In this document: positions 1 through 6,782 of the stretch, piece after piece | Layout: every line of letters starts with the position of its first letter | How positions within the stretch are numbered: the stretch's first letter is position 1 | Origin: CAYJDR01 sp964368965 | GTDB lineage: Bacteria > Chrysiogenota > Deferribacteres > Deferribacterales > Mucispirillaceae | Length of the DNA: 31,333 nt | Assembly: GCA_964368965.1 (NCBI GenBank) | Contig: CAYJDR010000026.1 | Location: 1-31,333, forward strand | Direction of reading: 5' to 3' | Notes under the pieces: generated by a model | The model's database searches: none | Told to the model about the DNA's origin: nothing | The model's input: the letters and a program-made list of their open reading frames with translations, nothing else | Program-made: the position numbers and the translations under genes

Positions 1-543
1 ACTGTTGCTTTTGACTCATCGCTTGATTTAAACGTAACGCCTTTTTCTATCGCATCATTTGGTTGAATTGTTGCAGTTAGTTTAACTGTTTGTGATAGCT
101 CTAGCTCGTTGTTTGTCAACGGAGTATCTAGCGCCAATGTAACACCTGTAACAGGTTTCGAGTTTAAGTTTACTGTTACGTTTACAGTGTCGAGCTTTGT
201 AGCATCTTCTGCACTTGCAACTGTGATTATTGCCGTGCCTACGCCTTGCGCTGTAACTGTGCCGTCAGCCACTGTTGCTACGCTAGAGTTGTTTGATGTA
301 TAATTTACTGATTGATTTGCTCCCGCTGGGAGAACTGTTGCCGTGATTGTAGCCGATTTTGCATCAGCCATGTTTAAGATTAAATTATCTGGAGTGACGG
401 AAACGCTTGATACTACAGAAGTATTACCCCCCCCCCGTGCCAGTTTGTGAATTGCCACTATCGCTACCACCGCCGCCACATGCGCTTATGGTGAACAATA
501 ATGCCGTACACATAGCTAGCTTTGCTAAACTGAAATGTTTCAT
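1..543 (-). CDS. BIG2-repeat surface lipoprotein, 5' part, frameshifted at a G10 tract (OFF state)
   Basis: The frame opens with ATG at 543 behind a GGGGG ribosome site. It encodes a lipoprotein signal peptide with lipobox I-S-A-C (lipidated Cys22), followed by a Gly/Ser linker. Codons 36-39 lie in ten consecutive G (427-436 on the plus strand), and TAA follows at once, giving only 39 residues. Removing one G (or adding two) continues an uninterrupted frame to the window edge. That frame encodes bacterial Ig-like (BIG2) sequence: one repeat starts near SVSVTPDNLILN and a second near VTGVTLALDTPL. BIG2 domains are typical of adhesins and other surface proteins. I see the frame break and the restored frame directly; that the tract switches expression is inference. 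A homopolymer sequencing error is the main alternative. The gene runs off the left edge, so full length is unknown. Confidence 0.85.
427..436 (-). repeat. G10 mononucleotide tract inside a coding region
   Basis: Ten C on the plus strand (ten G in the coding sense) sit between the lipoprotein linker and the BIG2 repeats. No other G/C run in the window comes near this length. A tract length divisible by three keeps the frame open; ten closes it. Confidence 0.95.
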
Positions 544-597
544 AATTTGCCCCCTTTTTTGTTTTAAAACAGCCTTATGTTTTCAACATATATACGT

Positions 598-626
598 ATA
601 CTATTATATAGATTACCGTTTTGCAA
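598..626 (-). promoter_or_regulatory. candidate promoter of the BIG2 lipoprotein gene
   Basis: Reading the minus strand, TTGCAA (626-621) is 17 bp from TAGTAT (603-598), about 55 bases before the ATG. Both hexamers match the sigma-70 consensus at four of six positions. The surrounding sequence is very AT-rich, so a chance match is possible. Confidence 0.4.
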
Positions 627-684
627 CATATTTTTCATGGGTAAGTTATAACATATTGTCAATATAAGGGTTTATTTTTGAGGT

Positions 685-810
685 ATGCAATATATACATA
701 AAACTTTGCGTTTAGCTTGGGGATTATTTGCTAGTGCATTGCTGATGTCTATAATATTTAGTGTGTATTATATGTATGTGTTTAGGCAGTTATCATCGAA
801 AGTAATTTAA
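685..810 (+). CDS. possible 41-aa single-pass membrane peptide
   Basis: ATG at 685 opens a 41-codon frame ending TAA at 808. The peptide starts MQYIHKTLRLAWG, then has one hydrophobic stretch of about 22 residues with aromatic edges, and ends RQLSSKVI. It is flanked by positive charges on both sides, as in a small transmembrane protein. A GAGG at 680-683 is too close to the ATG for a normal ribosome site, and I see no clear promoter. It fills most of the gap between the lipoprotein and the tRNA-Arg. I do not recognise a family, and it may be a chance frame. Confidence 0.25.
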   Translation: MQYIHKTLRLAWGLFASALLMSIIFSVYYMYVFRQLSSKVI

Positions 811-823
811 TATAGTTAGGAAA

Positions 824-896
824 CGGGCTATACAGGGCTCGAACCTGTCCACATGGCTTCGGAAACCAACGCTCTATCCGCCTGAGCTAATAGCCC
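824..896 (-). tRNA. tRNA-Arg (anticodon CCG)
   Basis: The minus strand folds into a full cloverleaf. The acceptor stem GGGCTAT/ATAGCCC is perfect, the D stem is GCTC/GAGC, and the T stem ACAGG/CCTGT has loop TTCGAGC. The anticodon loop TTCCGAA gives anticodon CCG (plus-strand CGG at 860-862). The outermost anticodon-stem pair is a T-T mismatch. The discriminator is G and no CCA is encoded, unlike the tRNA-Gln in this window. Confidence 0.95.
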
Positions 897-909
897 TAAA
901 ATGTTGTGC

Positions 910-938
910 ATTGTATAGTGGTTGTTACCATTTGTAAA
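910..938 (-). promoter_or_regulatory. promoter of tRNA-Arg
   Basis: On the minus strand TTTACA (938-933) lies 17 bp before TACAAT (915-910), each one mismatch from consensus. Transcription would start about ten bases before the tRNA 5' end at 896. Confidence 0.75.
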
Positions 939-987
939 GCACTATCTTTAGCCTTTATTATCAGCCACCTCTACTAAAATTGAACGT

Positions 988-1014
988 AAAAAAGCCCCAA
1001 TCGCTTGGGGCTTT
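988..1014 (-). terminator. Rho-independent terminator of pstS
   Basis: The minus-strand hairpin GCCCCAA-GCGA-TTGGGGC (1011-994) is followed by six T (993-988). It lies about 25 bases past the pstS stop and ends that transcript, so no pstCAB genes follow pstS here. Confidence 0.93.
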
Positions 1015-1035
1015 ATATATTGACTTATGTTTTAA

Positions 1036-2034
1036 TTATAAGTTTTTAGAAACGTAAGATAAGATGTCTTTCTTTAAAGACTCTGGTAATGGTACGAAGA
1101 ATAATGCTTTAGCAGTTTCGTCACCATTGTTGAAGCTCCACTCGAAGAACTTCATAACGCTTTCGTTTTGTGCTTTTGAGTTACCTTTGTTTAATAAGAT
1201 AAATGTTGCAGTAGCGATCGGCCATGAAGCGTCACCAGTTGAGTTTACTAACCATAGGTTGTAGCCGTTTGAGCTATCCCATTTTGCGTTTGCAGCTGCT
1301 GCTACGAAAGCATCAAAACTTGGGCTAACTACTTTACCTTCAACGTTTACAAGTTTAGTGTAAGGGATTTTGTTTACGTTAGCGTATGAAAACTCAACAT
1401 AACCGATAGAGTTTTTAACTTGTTTAACATAAGCAGATACACCGTCGTTACCTTTACCAGCGATACCAGCAGGCCAGTTTACTGATTTGCCAGCGCCCAT
1501 AGAGTTTTTCCACTCAACAGATGCACCAGCTAAGTAGTTAGTGAAAACTGCTGTAGTACCAGAGCTATCTGAACGGTGAACAGTAGTGATTTTCGCATCA
1601 GGTAGTTTTAAACCAGGGTTTAGCTTAGTGATTGCAGGGTCGTTCCACTTAGTGATTTTGCCCATGTATATAGCTGCAATAGTGTCAGCATTTAATACTA
1701 ATGTGTTGCTTTTAACGCCTTCAACGTTAACAGCTAAAACTACACCACCAATAACAGCTGGGAATTGGATCATATTATTTTTCTTTAAGTCTTCGATTTT
1801 CATAGGGTCGTCAGTAGCACCGAAGTCTACTGTTTTAGCAGTGATTTGCTTAACGCCACCACCAGAACCGATTGATTGATAGTTTACACGAACTTTCTCT
1901 GCTGATTGATACATGTAAGCCCATGCAGAATAAACAGCATAAGGGAATGATGCACCAGCACCATTAAGGTTGTTTTGAGCAAATACGTTTACAGATAATA
2001 ACGCCATGCATAATAACATAAGTAACTTTTTCAT
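1036..2034 (-). CDS. pstS: phosphate ABC transporter periplasmic phosphate-binding protein
   Basis: This 332-residue protein has a signal peptide (residues 1-19, cleavage at VFA-Q) and the PstS signatures GAGASFP near residue 25, YQSIGSGGG at 52-60, DFGATDD near 70, and HRSDSSGTT in the middle of the chain. These form the phosphate-binding cleft of the PstS family. It would capture phosphate in the periplasm for the PstCAB importer. An AGGAG site (2048-2044) precedes the ATG. The gene is alone: a terminator follows directly, and upstream is the end of the Fe-S operon. The membrane and ATPase parts must be elsewhere. Length and motifs are normal, so the assignment is firm. Confidence 0.95.
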   Translation of the reverse strand: MKKLLMLLCMALLSVNVFAQNNLNGAGASFPYAVYSAWAYMYQSAEKVRVNYQSIGSGGGVKQITAKTVDFGATDDPMKIEDLKKNNMIQFPAVIGGVVLAVNVEGVKSNTLVLNADTIAAIYMGKITKWNDPAITKLNPGLKLPDAKITTVHRSDSSGTTAVFTNYLAGASVEWKNSMGAGKSVNWPAGIAGKGNDGVSAYVKQVKNSIGYVEFSYANVNKIPYTKLVNVEGKVVSPSFDAFVAAAANAKWDSSNGYNLWLVNSTGDASWPIATATFILLNKGNSKAQNESVMKFFEWSFNNGDETAKALFFVPLPESLKKDILSYVSKNL

Positions 2035-2080
2035 TTAATTACACTCCTGTGTGATTTTCGTACTACTTTCTACAAGAGGG

Positions 2081-2112
2081 ATAATAAGCGCTAAATGTTA
2101 TACCCGTGTCAA
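2081..2112 (-). promoter_or_regulatory. candidate pstS promoter
   Basis: A perfect TTGACA (2112-2107, minus) lies upstream of pstS. The best -10 match, TATTAT (2086-2081), is 20 bp away. That spacing is too long for a strong sigma-70 promoter and may mean activator-dependent use, but I could not identify a clear Pho box. Confidence 0.35.
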
Positions 2113-2138
2113 CACCATGTTAAATTTTTGTAAAGAAT

Positions 2139-2168
2139 AAAAAAACGGCTAACCATAAGGTCAGCCGT
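2139..2168 (-). terminator. Rho-independent terminator of the rodZ-to-nfu operon
   Basis: On the minus strand ACGGCTGACC-TTAT-GGTTAGCCGT forms a ten-pair stem (one G-T) followed by T6. It lies 16 bases past the nfu stop. Confidence 0.95.
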
Positions 2169-2184
2169 GTGATTTGATATGTTA

Positions 2185-2421
2185 TTAGAAGCTTTCTACA
2201 GCTTTGATTTCAGGGATTTCTTCCTTCATTCTAGCTTCGATACCGTTCTTTAAAGTCATTGTGCTAAATGGGCAGCTACCGCATGCGCCAGTTAATTTAA
2301 CTTTAACAACGTTATCTTCAGTGATACCGATAAACTCAACATCGCCGCCATCAGCTTGTAGCATCGGGCGAACTTTATTAAGTACTGCTTCAACTTTTCC
2401 TTGTAGTTCCATTACTTCCAT
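2185..2421 (-). CDS. NifU C-terminal-like (Nfu) iron-sulfur carrier protein
   Basis: This 78-residue protein is a stand-alone NifU C-terminal domain. It starts with an amphipathic region ending LQADGGDVEF (residues 22-31) and carries CGSCPFST with the C-x-x-C pair that binds a bridging [4Fe-4S] cluster. Nfu proteins receive clusters from a scaffold and hand them to target enzymes. An AAGGAG site precedes the ATG, and the gene begins 11 bases after iscU. It is the last gene of the operon, ahead of a strong terminator. Size and motif are normal for single-domain Nfu. Confidence 0.92.
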   Translation of the reverse strand: MEVMELQGKVEAVLNKVRPMLQADGGDVEFIGITEDNVVKVKLTGACGSCPFSTMTLKNGIEARMKEEIPEIKAVESF

Positions 2422-2432
2422 TATCTCTCTCC

Positions 2433-2861
2433 TTATTTTAGTTTAGCTTTCATTTCATCAACAATAGCTTCATCTAAACCTTTTCTTTTATAATAGTCTT
2501 TTAATGCCGTTTCGATACCCTCTTCAGCCATAACTGAACAGTGGATTTTTGAAGGTGGTAAACCTTCTAACGCGTCAACAATAGCTTCGTTAGTCATTTT
2601 AAGAGCGTCTTCAACTTTTACGCCTTTCAATAACTCTGTAGCCATCGAGCTAGATGCAATAGCTGCACCACAACCAAATGTTTTGAAAGAAGCATCTTCG
2701 ATAATACCTTCATCGTTAATGCGTAAGAAAAGCTTCATCATATCGCCACATGACGGGTTACCAACCTCGCCTATTGCGTTTGCGTTTTCAACTTCGCCCA
2801 TGTTGCGTGGATTCATGAAATGATCCATAACTTTATCACTATAAGGTCCCATGTTTGACAT
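2433..2861 (-). CDS. iscU: iron-sulfur cluster scaffold protein (IscU/NifU N-terminal type)
   Basis: The 142-residue protein has the three conserved cysteine sites of IscU: NPSCGD (with the ligand-exchange Asp), TFGCGAAIA and KIHCS. The chaperone-recognition stretch reads LPPSK instead of LPPVK. IscU assembles Fe-S clusters from sulfur supplied by a cysteine desulfurase. The start lies behind a very G-rich ribosome site (six G, plus-strand C run at 2872-2877). The gene begins 19 bases after the NifS-like gene and is followed by nfu, so supply, scaffold and carrier are in one transcript. The NifS-like partner looks catalytically impaired, which makes the source of sulfur for this scaffold uncertain. 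Confidence 0.93.
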   Translation of the reverse strand: MSNMGPYSDKVMDHFMNPRNMGEVENANAIGEVGNPSCGDMMKLFLRINDEGIIEDASFKTFGCGAAIASSSMATELLKGVKVEDALKMTNEAIVDALEGLPPSKIHCSVMAEEGIETALKDYYKRKGLDEAIVDEMKAKLK

Positions 2862-2880
2862 AATAAGTAGTCCCCCCTAT

Positions 2881-4062
2881 TTATTTTGCGTTAAACGCCG
2901 GTGACATCATACATAATTTATCTACGATCTCTGGCGTAACTTCTAATACATATTCTATATCTTTCTTTTCGATATACTTCGATAAACTCATCGTGATTGA
3001 CCCTGCACAAATATCCGTAGGGACACCCACAGCAGTCAACACGTGCGATGCTTCAAGGTCTTCTTCATCTTCTGCTAAAATGTTAGATGAACAAGCAGAG
3101 CCACTCGCAACAAATACTTTCTTCTGAGCGTACCACATCAATATTGACTCACCCTCAATATATTCAACCCAGAAACTAACATGATATGGCAACCTGTGCT
3201 CTTCGCTACCTGTGATATGTAGAAAATCATACTGCTTTTTCAAGCCAGCTATCAGCATATCTTTAAGCTCGCACATAGTTTTCACATAATCTGCCATTTC
3301 GTTTTTAGCGATTTCAGCAGCCATACCTAAGCCTACTATAGCTGCAACGTTTTCGCTACCACTACGTACGCCGTTTTCTTGAAATCCGCCATCTACTAAT
3401 GGTTTAAGCAATACACCTTTACGCACATATAACGCAGCAGAGCCACGAGGGCCATAAAAGTTTTGCCCAGCGATACTTAATGTATCAGCATTGATTTTAT
3501 TAACATCAATCTCTATAAATCCACAAGCTGCAACAGCATCTACGTGGAAATGAACGCCTTTTTCTCTACACACTTTACCTAAAGCTTCGATATCTTGCAC
3601 AACGCCAATTTCAGGGTTTGCAAATGCGATAGCAACAAGTGCTGTTTCATCTGTGATAGCTGCTTCAAGGTCTTTAACTGATACTCTGCCACCTTTATCA
3701 ACTTTCAATCTTGTGATTTCTAAGCCTGTGTGGATTTGTTTTATCAACGGGTTTTGGATAGATAAGTGCTCTATCTCGCTGATGATAACGTGTTTCTTTT
3801 TAGAGTTTGCAAGCACACCCTTAACGGCCATATTGTTTGACTCAGTACCGTTAGATGTGAAAAAGATTTCACCCTTATCAGCACCTAATAATGCAGCTAC
3901 TTGCTCACGTGCTTTTTCAATAGCGTTGAACGACATGCGCCCAAGCGGATAAAAATGCGCTGATGGATTGCCGTAGTTTTCGCTAATAAATGGTAACATC
4001 GCCTCAACGACTCTATCGTCTGGCTTAGTGCCTGCAATGTTGTCTAGATATATAAAGCTCAT
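2881..4062 (-). CDS. NifS/IscS-like cysteine desulfurase homologue lacking the PLP lysine
   Basis: At 393 residues this is full length for the family. It shows the fold markers TSNGTESNN (69-77), EHLS with His99, HVDAV with Asp175, RSGSEN (233-238) and the mobile-loop cysteine in GSACSS (Cys324). The PLP-lysine motif, normally like S-x-H-K-x-x-G-P-K-G, reads AGQNFYGPRG: Gln200 and Asn201 replace His and Lys. The Asn codon (AAC) is plus-strand gtt at 3460-3462. A Schiff base with PLP cannot form in the usual way, so standard desulfurase activity is doubtful. A lysine-less IscS is known from Archaeoglobus fulgidus, where a scaffold or ligand role was proposed. The start overlaps the previous stop (TAATG) behind GAGGT. 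Nothing else is degenerate, so the gene is probably under selection. Confidence 0.9.
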   Translation of the reverse strand: MSFIYLDNIAGTKPDDRVVEAMLPFISENYGNPSAHFYPLGRMSFNAIEKAREQVAALLGADKGEIFFTSNGTESNNMAVKGVLANSKKKHVIISEIEHLSIQNPLIKQIHTGLEITRLKVDKGGRVSVKDLEAAITDETALVAIAFANPEIGVVQDIEALGKVCREKGVHFHVDAVAACGFIEIDVNKINADTLSIAGQNFYGPRGSAALYVRKGVLLKPLVDGGFQENGVRSGSENVAAIVGLGMAAEIAKNEMADYVKTMCELKDMLIAGLKKQYDFLHITGSEEHRLPYHVSFWVEYIEGESILMWYAQKKVFVASGSACSSNILAEDEEDLEASHVLTAVGVPTDICAGSITMSLSKYIEKKDIEYVLEVTPEIVDKLCMMSPAFNAK

Positions 4063-4865
4063 TAAATTACCTCTTCCAACTGTTTAAGTATATTATCTAC
4101 ATAAACTCTAAGATAGTCACCAGTGAAGCTATAACCGTTACGCCTTTTTGTTGCCATAAGCTTGCCATCAGGTAGACTTTCAGCATTGTAATAGCCGTTC
4201 GGTGTGACGTAGTTATCTATGTCATGTAGTTCAAAATCATCATCTGAAAACACATCAACCATAAACACAGTAGACAGTGGCAACAACCTCACAGATACAT
4301 CAAGCCCTTGCTTGCGCAAAGCTATGAAAGTATCGCTAACGCTAGCTTGGTTGATATATTCTGGCTCGAAGTGGACGTTGAACGCTATCCTATCTTCGAT
4401 TACTGTGTTTTCGCTAGATTGGAATGTGAATATATCTTTAGTTTGGCTCATCAAGTCTTCAACACCTGCTTGCCCAAAGATACACACAGGCAACCAAACT
4501 GTAGCAGTCAATGCTGCTGGTGCTCTATCAATGTTTTCAAATATTTCTAAAATTGGGTTTGCTGCTTTAATAACTTCTGCATCATCTGCGAAAGTGTAGC
4601 CGATAGCATCAACTACTGTACCATCAAAGCGTGCATATTCTTCTGCGTTTTCCTCAGGTTTCGCTAACATGATTAAAACATCAGCTTCCCTGAGTTTAGA
4701 AATATCTGTAAGTTCATACTCAAGTGATTTGTCTTTGAACTCGCTAGAGAGTTTTTGAGAACCAAACACCATAAGTTCAACTTGCGGATACCCTGCATCT
4801 ATCTTGCTTGCTAGTTCAAGCAACGTCATATAATCGTTTACGTATACTGCGATTTTACTATTCAT
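4062..4865 (-). CDS. degenerate aspartate-semialdehyde dehydrogenase-like protein (USG-1-like)
   Basis: This 267-residue protein resembles the aspartate-semialdehyde dehydrogenase family: a central GQAGVEDL (131-138) where the family has S-G-A-G-K-A-G-V-E-E-L, then IAFNV (160-164), a family hallmark. It is shorter than a working enzyme of about 340 residues. The N-terminal glycine-rich NADP loop is absent. The catalytic-cysteine site, usually N-P-N-C, reads NPIL (103-106). The only nearby Cys is at 128, in another motif. It is therefore probably a non-catalytic paralogue; what it does is unknown. Its stop overlaps the start of the NifS-like gene by one base, so the two are translationally coupled. 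It starts 12 bases after the rodZ-like gene. Family placement is by eye. Confidence 0.65.
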   Translation of the reverse strand: MNSKIAVYVNDYMTLLELASKIDAGYPQVELMVFGSQKLSSEFKDKSLEYELTDISKLREADVLIMLAKPEENAEEYARFDGTVVDAIGYTFADDAEVIKAANPILEIFENIDRAPAALTATVWLPVCIFGQAGVEDLMSQTKDIFTFQSSENTVIEDRIAFNVHFEPEYINQASVSDTFIALRKQGLDVSVRLLPLSTVFMVDVFSDDDFELHDIDNYVTPNGYYNAESLPDGKLMATKRRNGYSFTGDYLRVYVDNILKQLEEVI

Positions 4866-4877
4866 ATTAATTCCAGA

Positions 4878-5765
4878 TTAGTTGTTTTCAGGCGTAAGTT
4901 CGCCATCTTTGAGTACATACACAATTTCTCTAACCTGACCTTGTGCACCGATGTTCTCGATAACTTGGTCTTCATGAGTGATCGTAAGCGCTGCTGCGTT
5001 ACCTATGTATATCTTAAATTTATCTTGGAATGAAAGTGTCCTAACAGTGCCACCGTTCGCAGTGAACTCTATTGCAGTATCGTTATCAGCTGTGAACTGC
5101 AACCAACACTCTTCATTAAATGATAAAACAACGTCATTGCGTTGAGCATTTGTGAATGCAAGCATATCTTCTTCTTGCTCATCTTCTATAGCTTCTTCAG
5201 CAGTGACAGTCTCAACTGCAACATTTGTTGAATTGTCTGTGATATTGTCAGATGCGTTATCACCGTTGCTAACGTCAATAATTTCAGATAAGCTAACGAG
5301 CTCATCTTCTTTTGCAACCATAACCTCAGGTATTTCCTCAGCAACAGGTACTTCTTGCACAACAACTTCTTCTTGCGTATCAGCTGATTTAGATGAAAGT
5401 GCTAGATAACCACCACCAGCAGCAGCCATCAATATTATAACTACGAAAACTAGGCGGTTATTGCTACGTTGTTTTTTATGCTCGTTCAAACCTATACTTA
5501 CATCGCTTTTCAACACTATTTCAGGGTCTTTTGGGTATTCGATATCAAATAGAGATTTAATGTCTTCTTCATACTTGTAGCCAAGATACTCAGAATATTT
5601 TTTTACAAATCCAAACGCGTGTAGATATGAAGGTAAATCTTTAAACCTACCTTCTTCCATAATACTGATCAATTTTTCCGTGATTTTTGTATCATGCGAA
5701 ACTGCCGATATTGTTTTATTTAAAGCTTCGCGCTTTTCTTTTAATAATTGTCCTAATTCACTCAT
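4878..5765 (-). CDS. rodZ: RodZ-like protein: helix-turn-helix, one membrane span, DUF4115 domain
   Basis: The 295-residue protein has the RodZ architecture. An N-terminal helix-turn-helix of the HTH_25 type occupies roughly residues 1-70. A basic stretch (HKKQRSNNR) precedes one membrane span near 104-124. An acidic, low-complexity periplasmic linker covers about 125-205, and a C-terminal beta-rich domain (DUF4115) holds the ECWLQF motif. RodZ links MreB filaments to the cell-wall elongation machinery. The ribosome site is weak: only GGGGC about 12 bases upstream. It heads the tight gene run into the Fe-S genes, separated from coaX by about 100 bases that carry an inverted repeat. The linkage to Fe-S assembly is probably organisational. 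Confidence 0.85.
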   Translation of the reverse strand: MSELGQLLKEKREALNKTISAVSHDTKITEKLISIMEEGRFKDLPSYLHAFGFVKKYSEYLGYKYEEDIKSLFDIEYPKDPEIVLKSDVSIGLNEHKKQRSNNRLVFVVIILMAAAGGGYLALSSKSADTQEEVVVQEVPVAEEIPEVMVAKEDELVSLSEIIDVSNGDNASDNITDNSTNVAVETVTAEEAIEDEQEEDMLAFTNAQRNDVVLSFNEECWLQFTADNDTAIEFTANGGTVRTLSFQDKFKIYIGNAAALTITHEDQVIENIGAQGQVREIVYVLKDGELTPENN

Positions 5766-5782
5766 TTCTTTTATATTGCCCC

Positions 5783-5821
5783 ATGGTATATTTGTTAAAT
5801 TTAGTTCTAACTCTATACCAT
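5783..5821. repeat. 8-bp inverted repeat upstream of the rodZ-like gene
   Basis: ATGGTATA (5783-5790) and TATACCAT (5814-5821) are perfect inverted copies separated by 23 bases. They occupy the leader between coaX and the rodZ-like start at 5765. They could be two half-operators or an RNA stem that includes the region near the ribosome site. No function is shown. Confidence 0.5.
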
Positions 5822-5868
5822 CTATGATTTTTAAATATTTTTCAACTACTTTTTAATATAAATACAAA

Positions 5869-6642
5869 TTAATTACATCTATCATATATAAGCTTCAAAC
5901 CATACAATGTTAAGTGTGGCTCATAAGCTACTGTATATTCCATATCATTTGCAAATATCGTACCTAATCCACCAGTGATGATAACATTAATATTGTCGCA
6001 GTTTGAGAACTCTTCCTTCTTAACGCGCTTTATCAAACCATTGATAAGCTCTAAGTAACCATAATAGATACCAGACTGCATCGAGTGGATAGTGTTTTTA
6101 CCTATCACTTTTGCAGGTTTTTCAATATTGATATCTGGTAATTTTGCCGTGTTTGCATGTAGGCTATGCGCTGCAAGCTTTACACCTGGATAAATCATAC
6201 CGCCGATATATTCGCCCTGCTCGCTCACTATATCAAATGTAGTCGCCGTGCCAAAATCTATAATTATGCAAGGCGATCCAAACTTCTCAACAGCAGCAAC
6301 AGAGTTAACAAGCCTATCAATACCAACTTCTTTAGGGTTGTCTACGTTGACTTTTACATCCATTTTAGTCCCTATATCAACCACTAACGGCTCATGAGAG
6401 AAATATCGCTTAATTACCCTGCTAATAGTGTGCGTTAAAGCTGGCACAACGCTAGAGATAACTATCCCCCTGACGTCCTCTTGCTTTATGTTGTTACGCT
6501 CTATAAGGAAAAGTATAGATGATGCATACTCGTCAGTCGTCCTCGTGTGGTCAGACTTTATGCGAAAATGCATAACAAGCTCTTCACCATTGAAAAGACC
6601 AAACACAATGTTCGTGTTACCTATATCTATAGTTAATATCAT
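5869..6642 (-). CDS. coaX: type III pantothenate kinase
   Basis: This 257-residue ASKHA-fold kinase makes 4'-phosphopantothenate, the first committed step of coenzyme A synthesis. The phosphate-binding motif DIGNTN is at residues 6-11, GIDR at 107-110, and DFGTAT at 129-134. All three are hallmarks of CoaX and absent from CoaA. An AGAGG site six bases upstream fixes the ATG at 6642. The gene lies upstream of the rodZ-like gene on the same strand with a gap of about 100 bases, and may be co-transcribed. Type III enzymes are typical of many bacteria lacking CoaA. Length is normal. Confidence 0.96.
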   Translation of the reverse strand: MILTIDIGNTNIVFGLFNGEELVMHFRIKSDHTRTTDEYASSILFLIERNNIKQEDVRGIVISSVVPALTHTISRVIKRYFSHEPLVVDIGTKMDVKVNVDNPKEVGIDRLVNSVAAVEKFGSPCIIIDFGTATTFDIVSEQGEYIGGMIYPGVKLAAHSLHANTAKLPDINIEKPAKVIGKNTIHSMQSGIYYGYLELINGLIKRVKKEEFSNCDNINVIITGGLGTIFANDMEYTVAYEPHLTLYGLKLIYDRCN

Positions 6643-6743
6643 ATCAACCTCTATGTATACTTAAATGATAATTGTCTACTTAATAAGTTCGTTATTATAT
6701 AAAACTTTTTATTGGTGTTTGTCAATGCTTTTTGTTATGAAAT

Positions 6744-6776
6744 TTAAAAAGCACCGCATATAATATGCAGTGCTTT
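6744..6776 (-). terminator. Rho-independent terminator of the DsbB-like cassette
   Basis: The arms AAAGCAC and GTGCTTT (minus strand) extend with further A/T pairs into a stem of about 13 bp ending at 6748. A short T tract follows. It begins directly after the DsbB-like stop at 6783. Confidence 0.85.
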
Positions 6777-6782
6777 AAATAT

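Noticed and set aside
407..667. Plus-strand open frame across the G/C tract
   Set aside because: It is antisense to the lipoprotein signal peptide and promoter, with no ribosome site or recognisable protein features.
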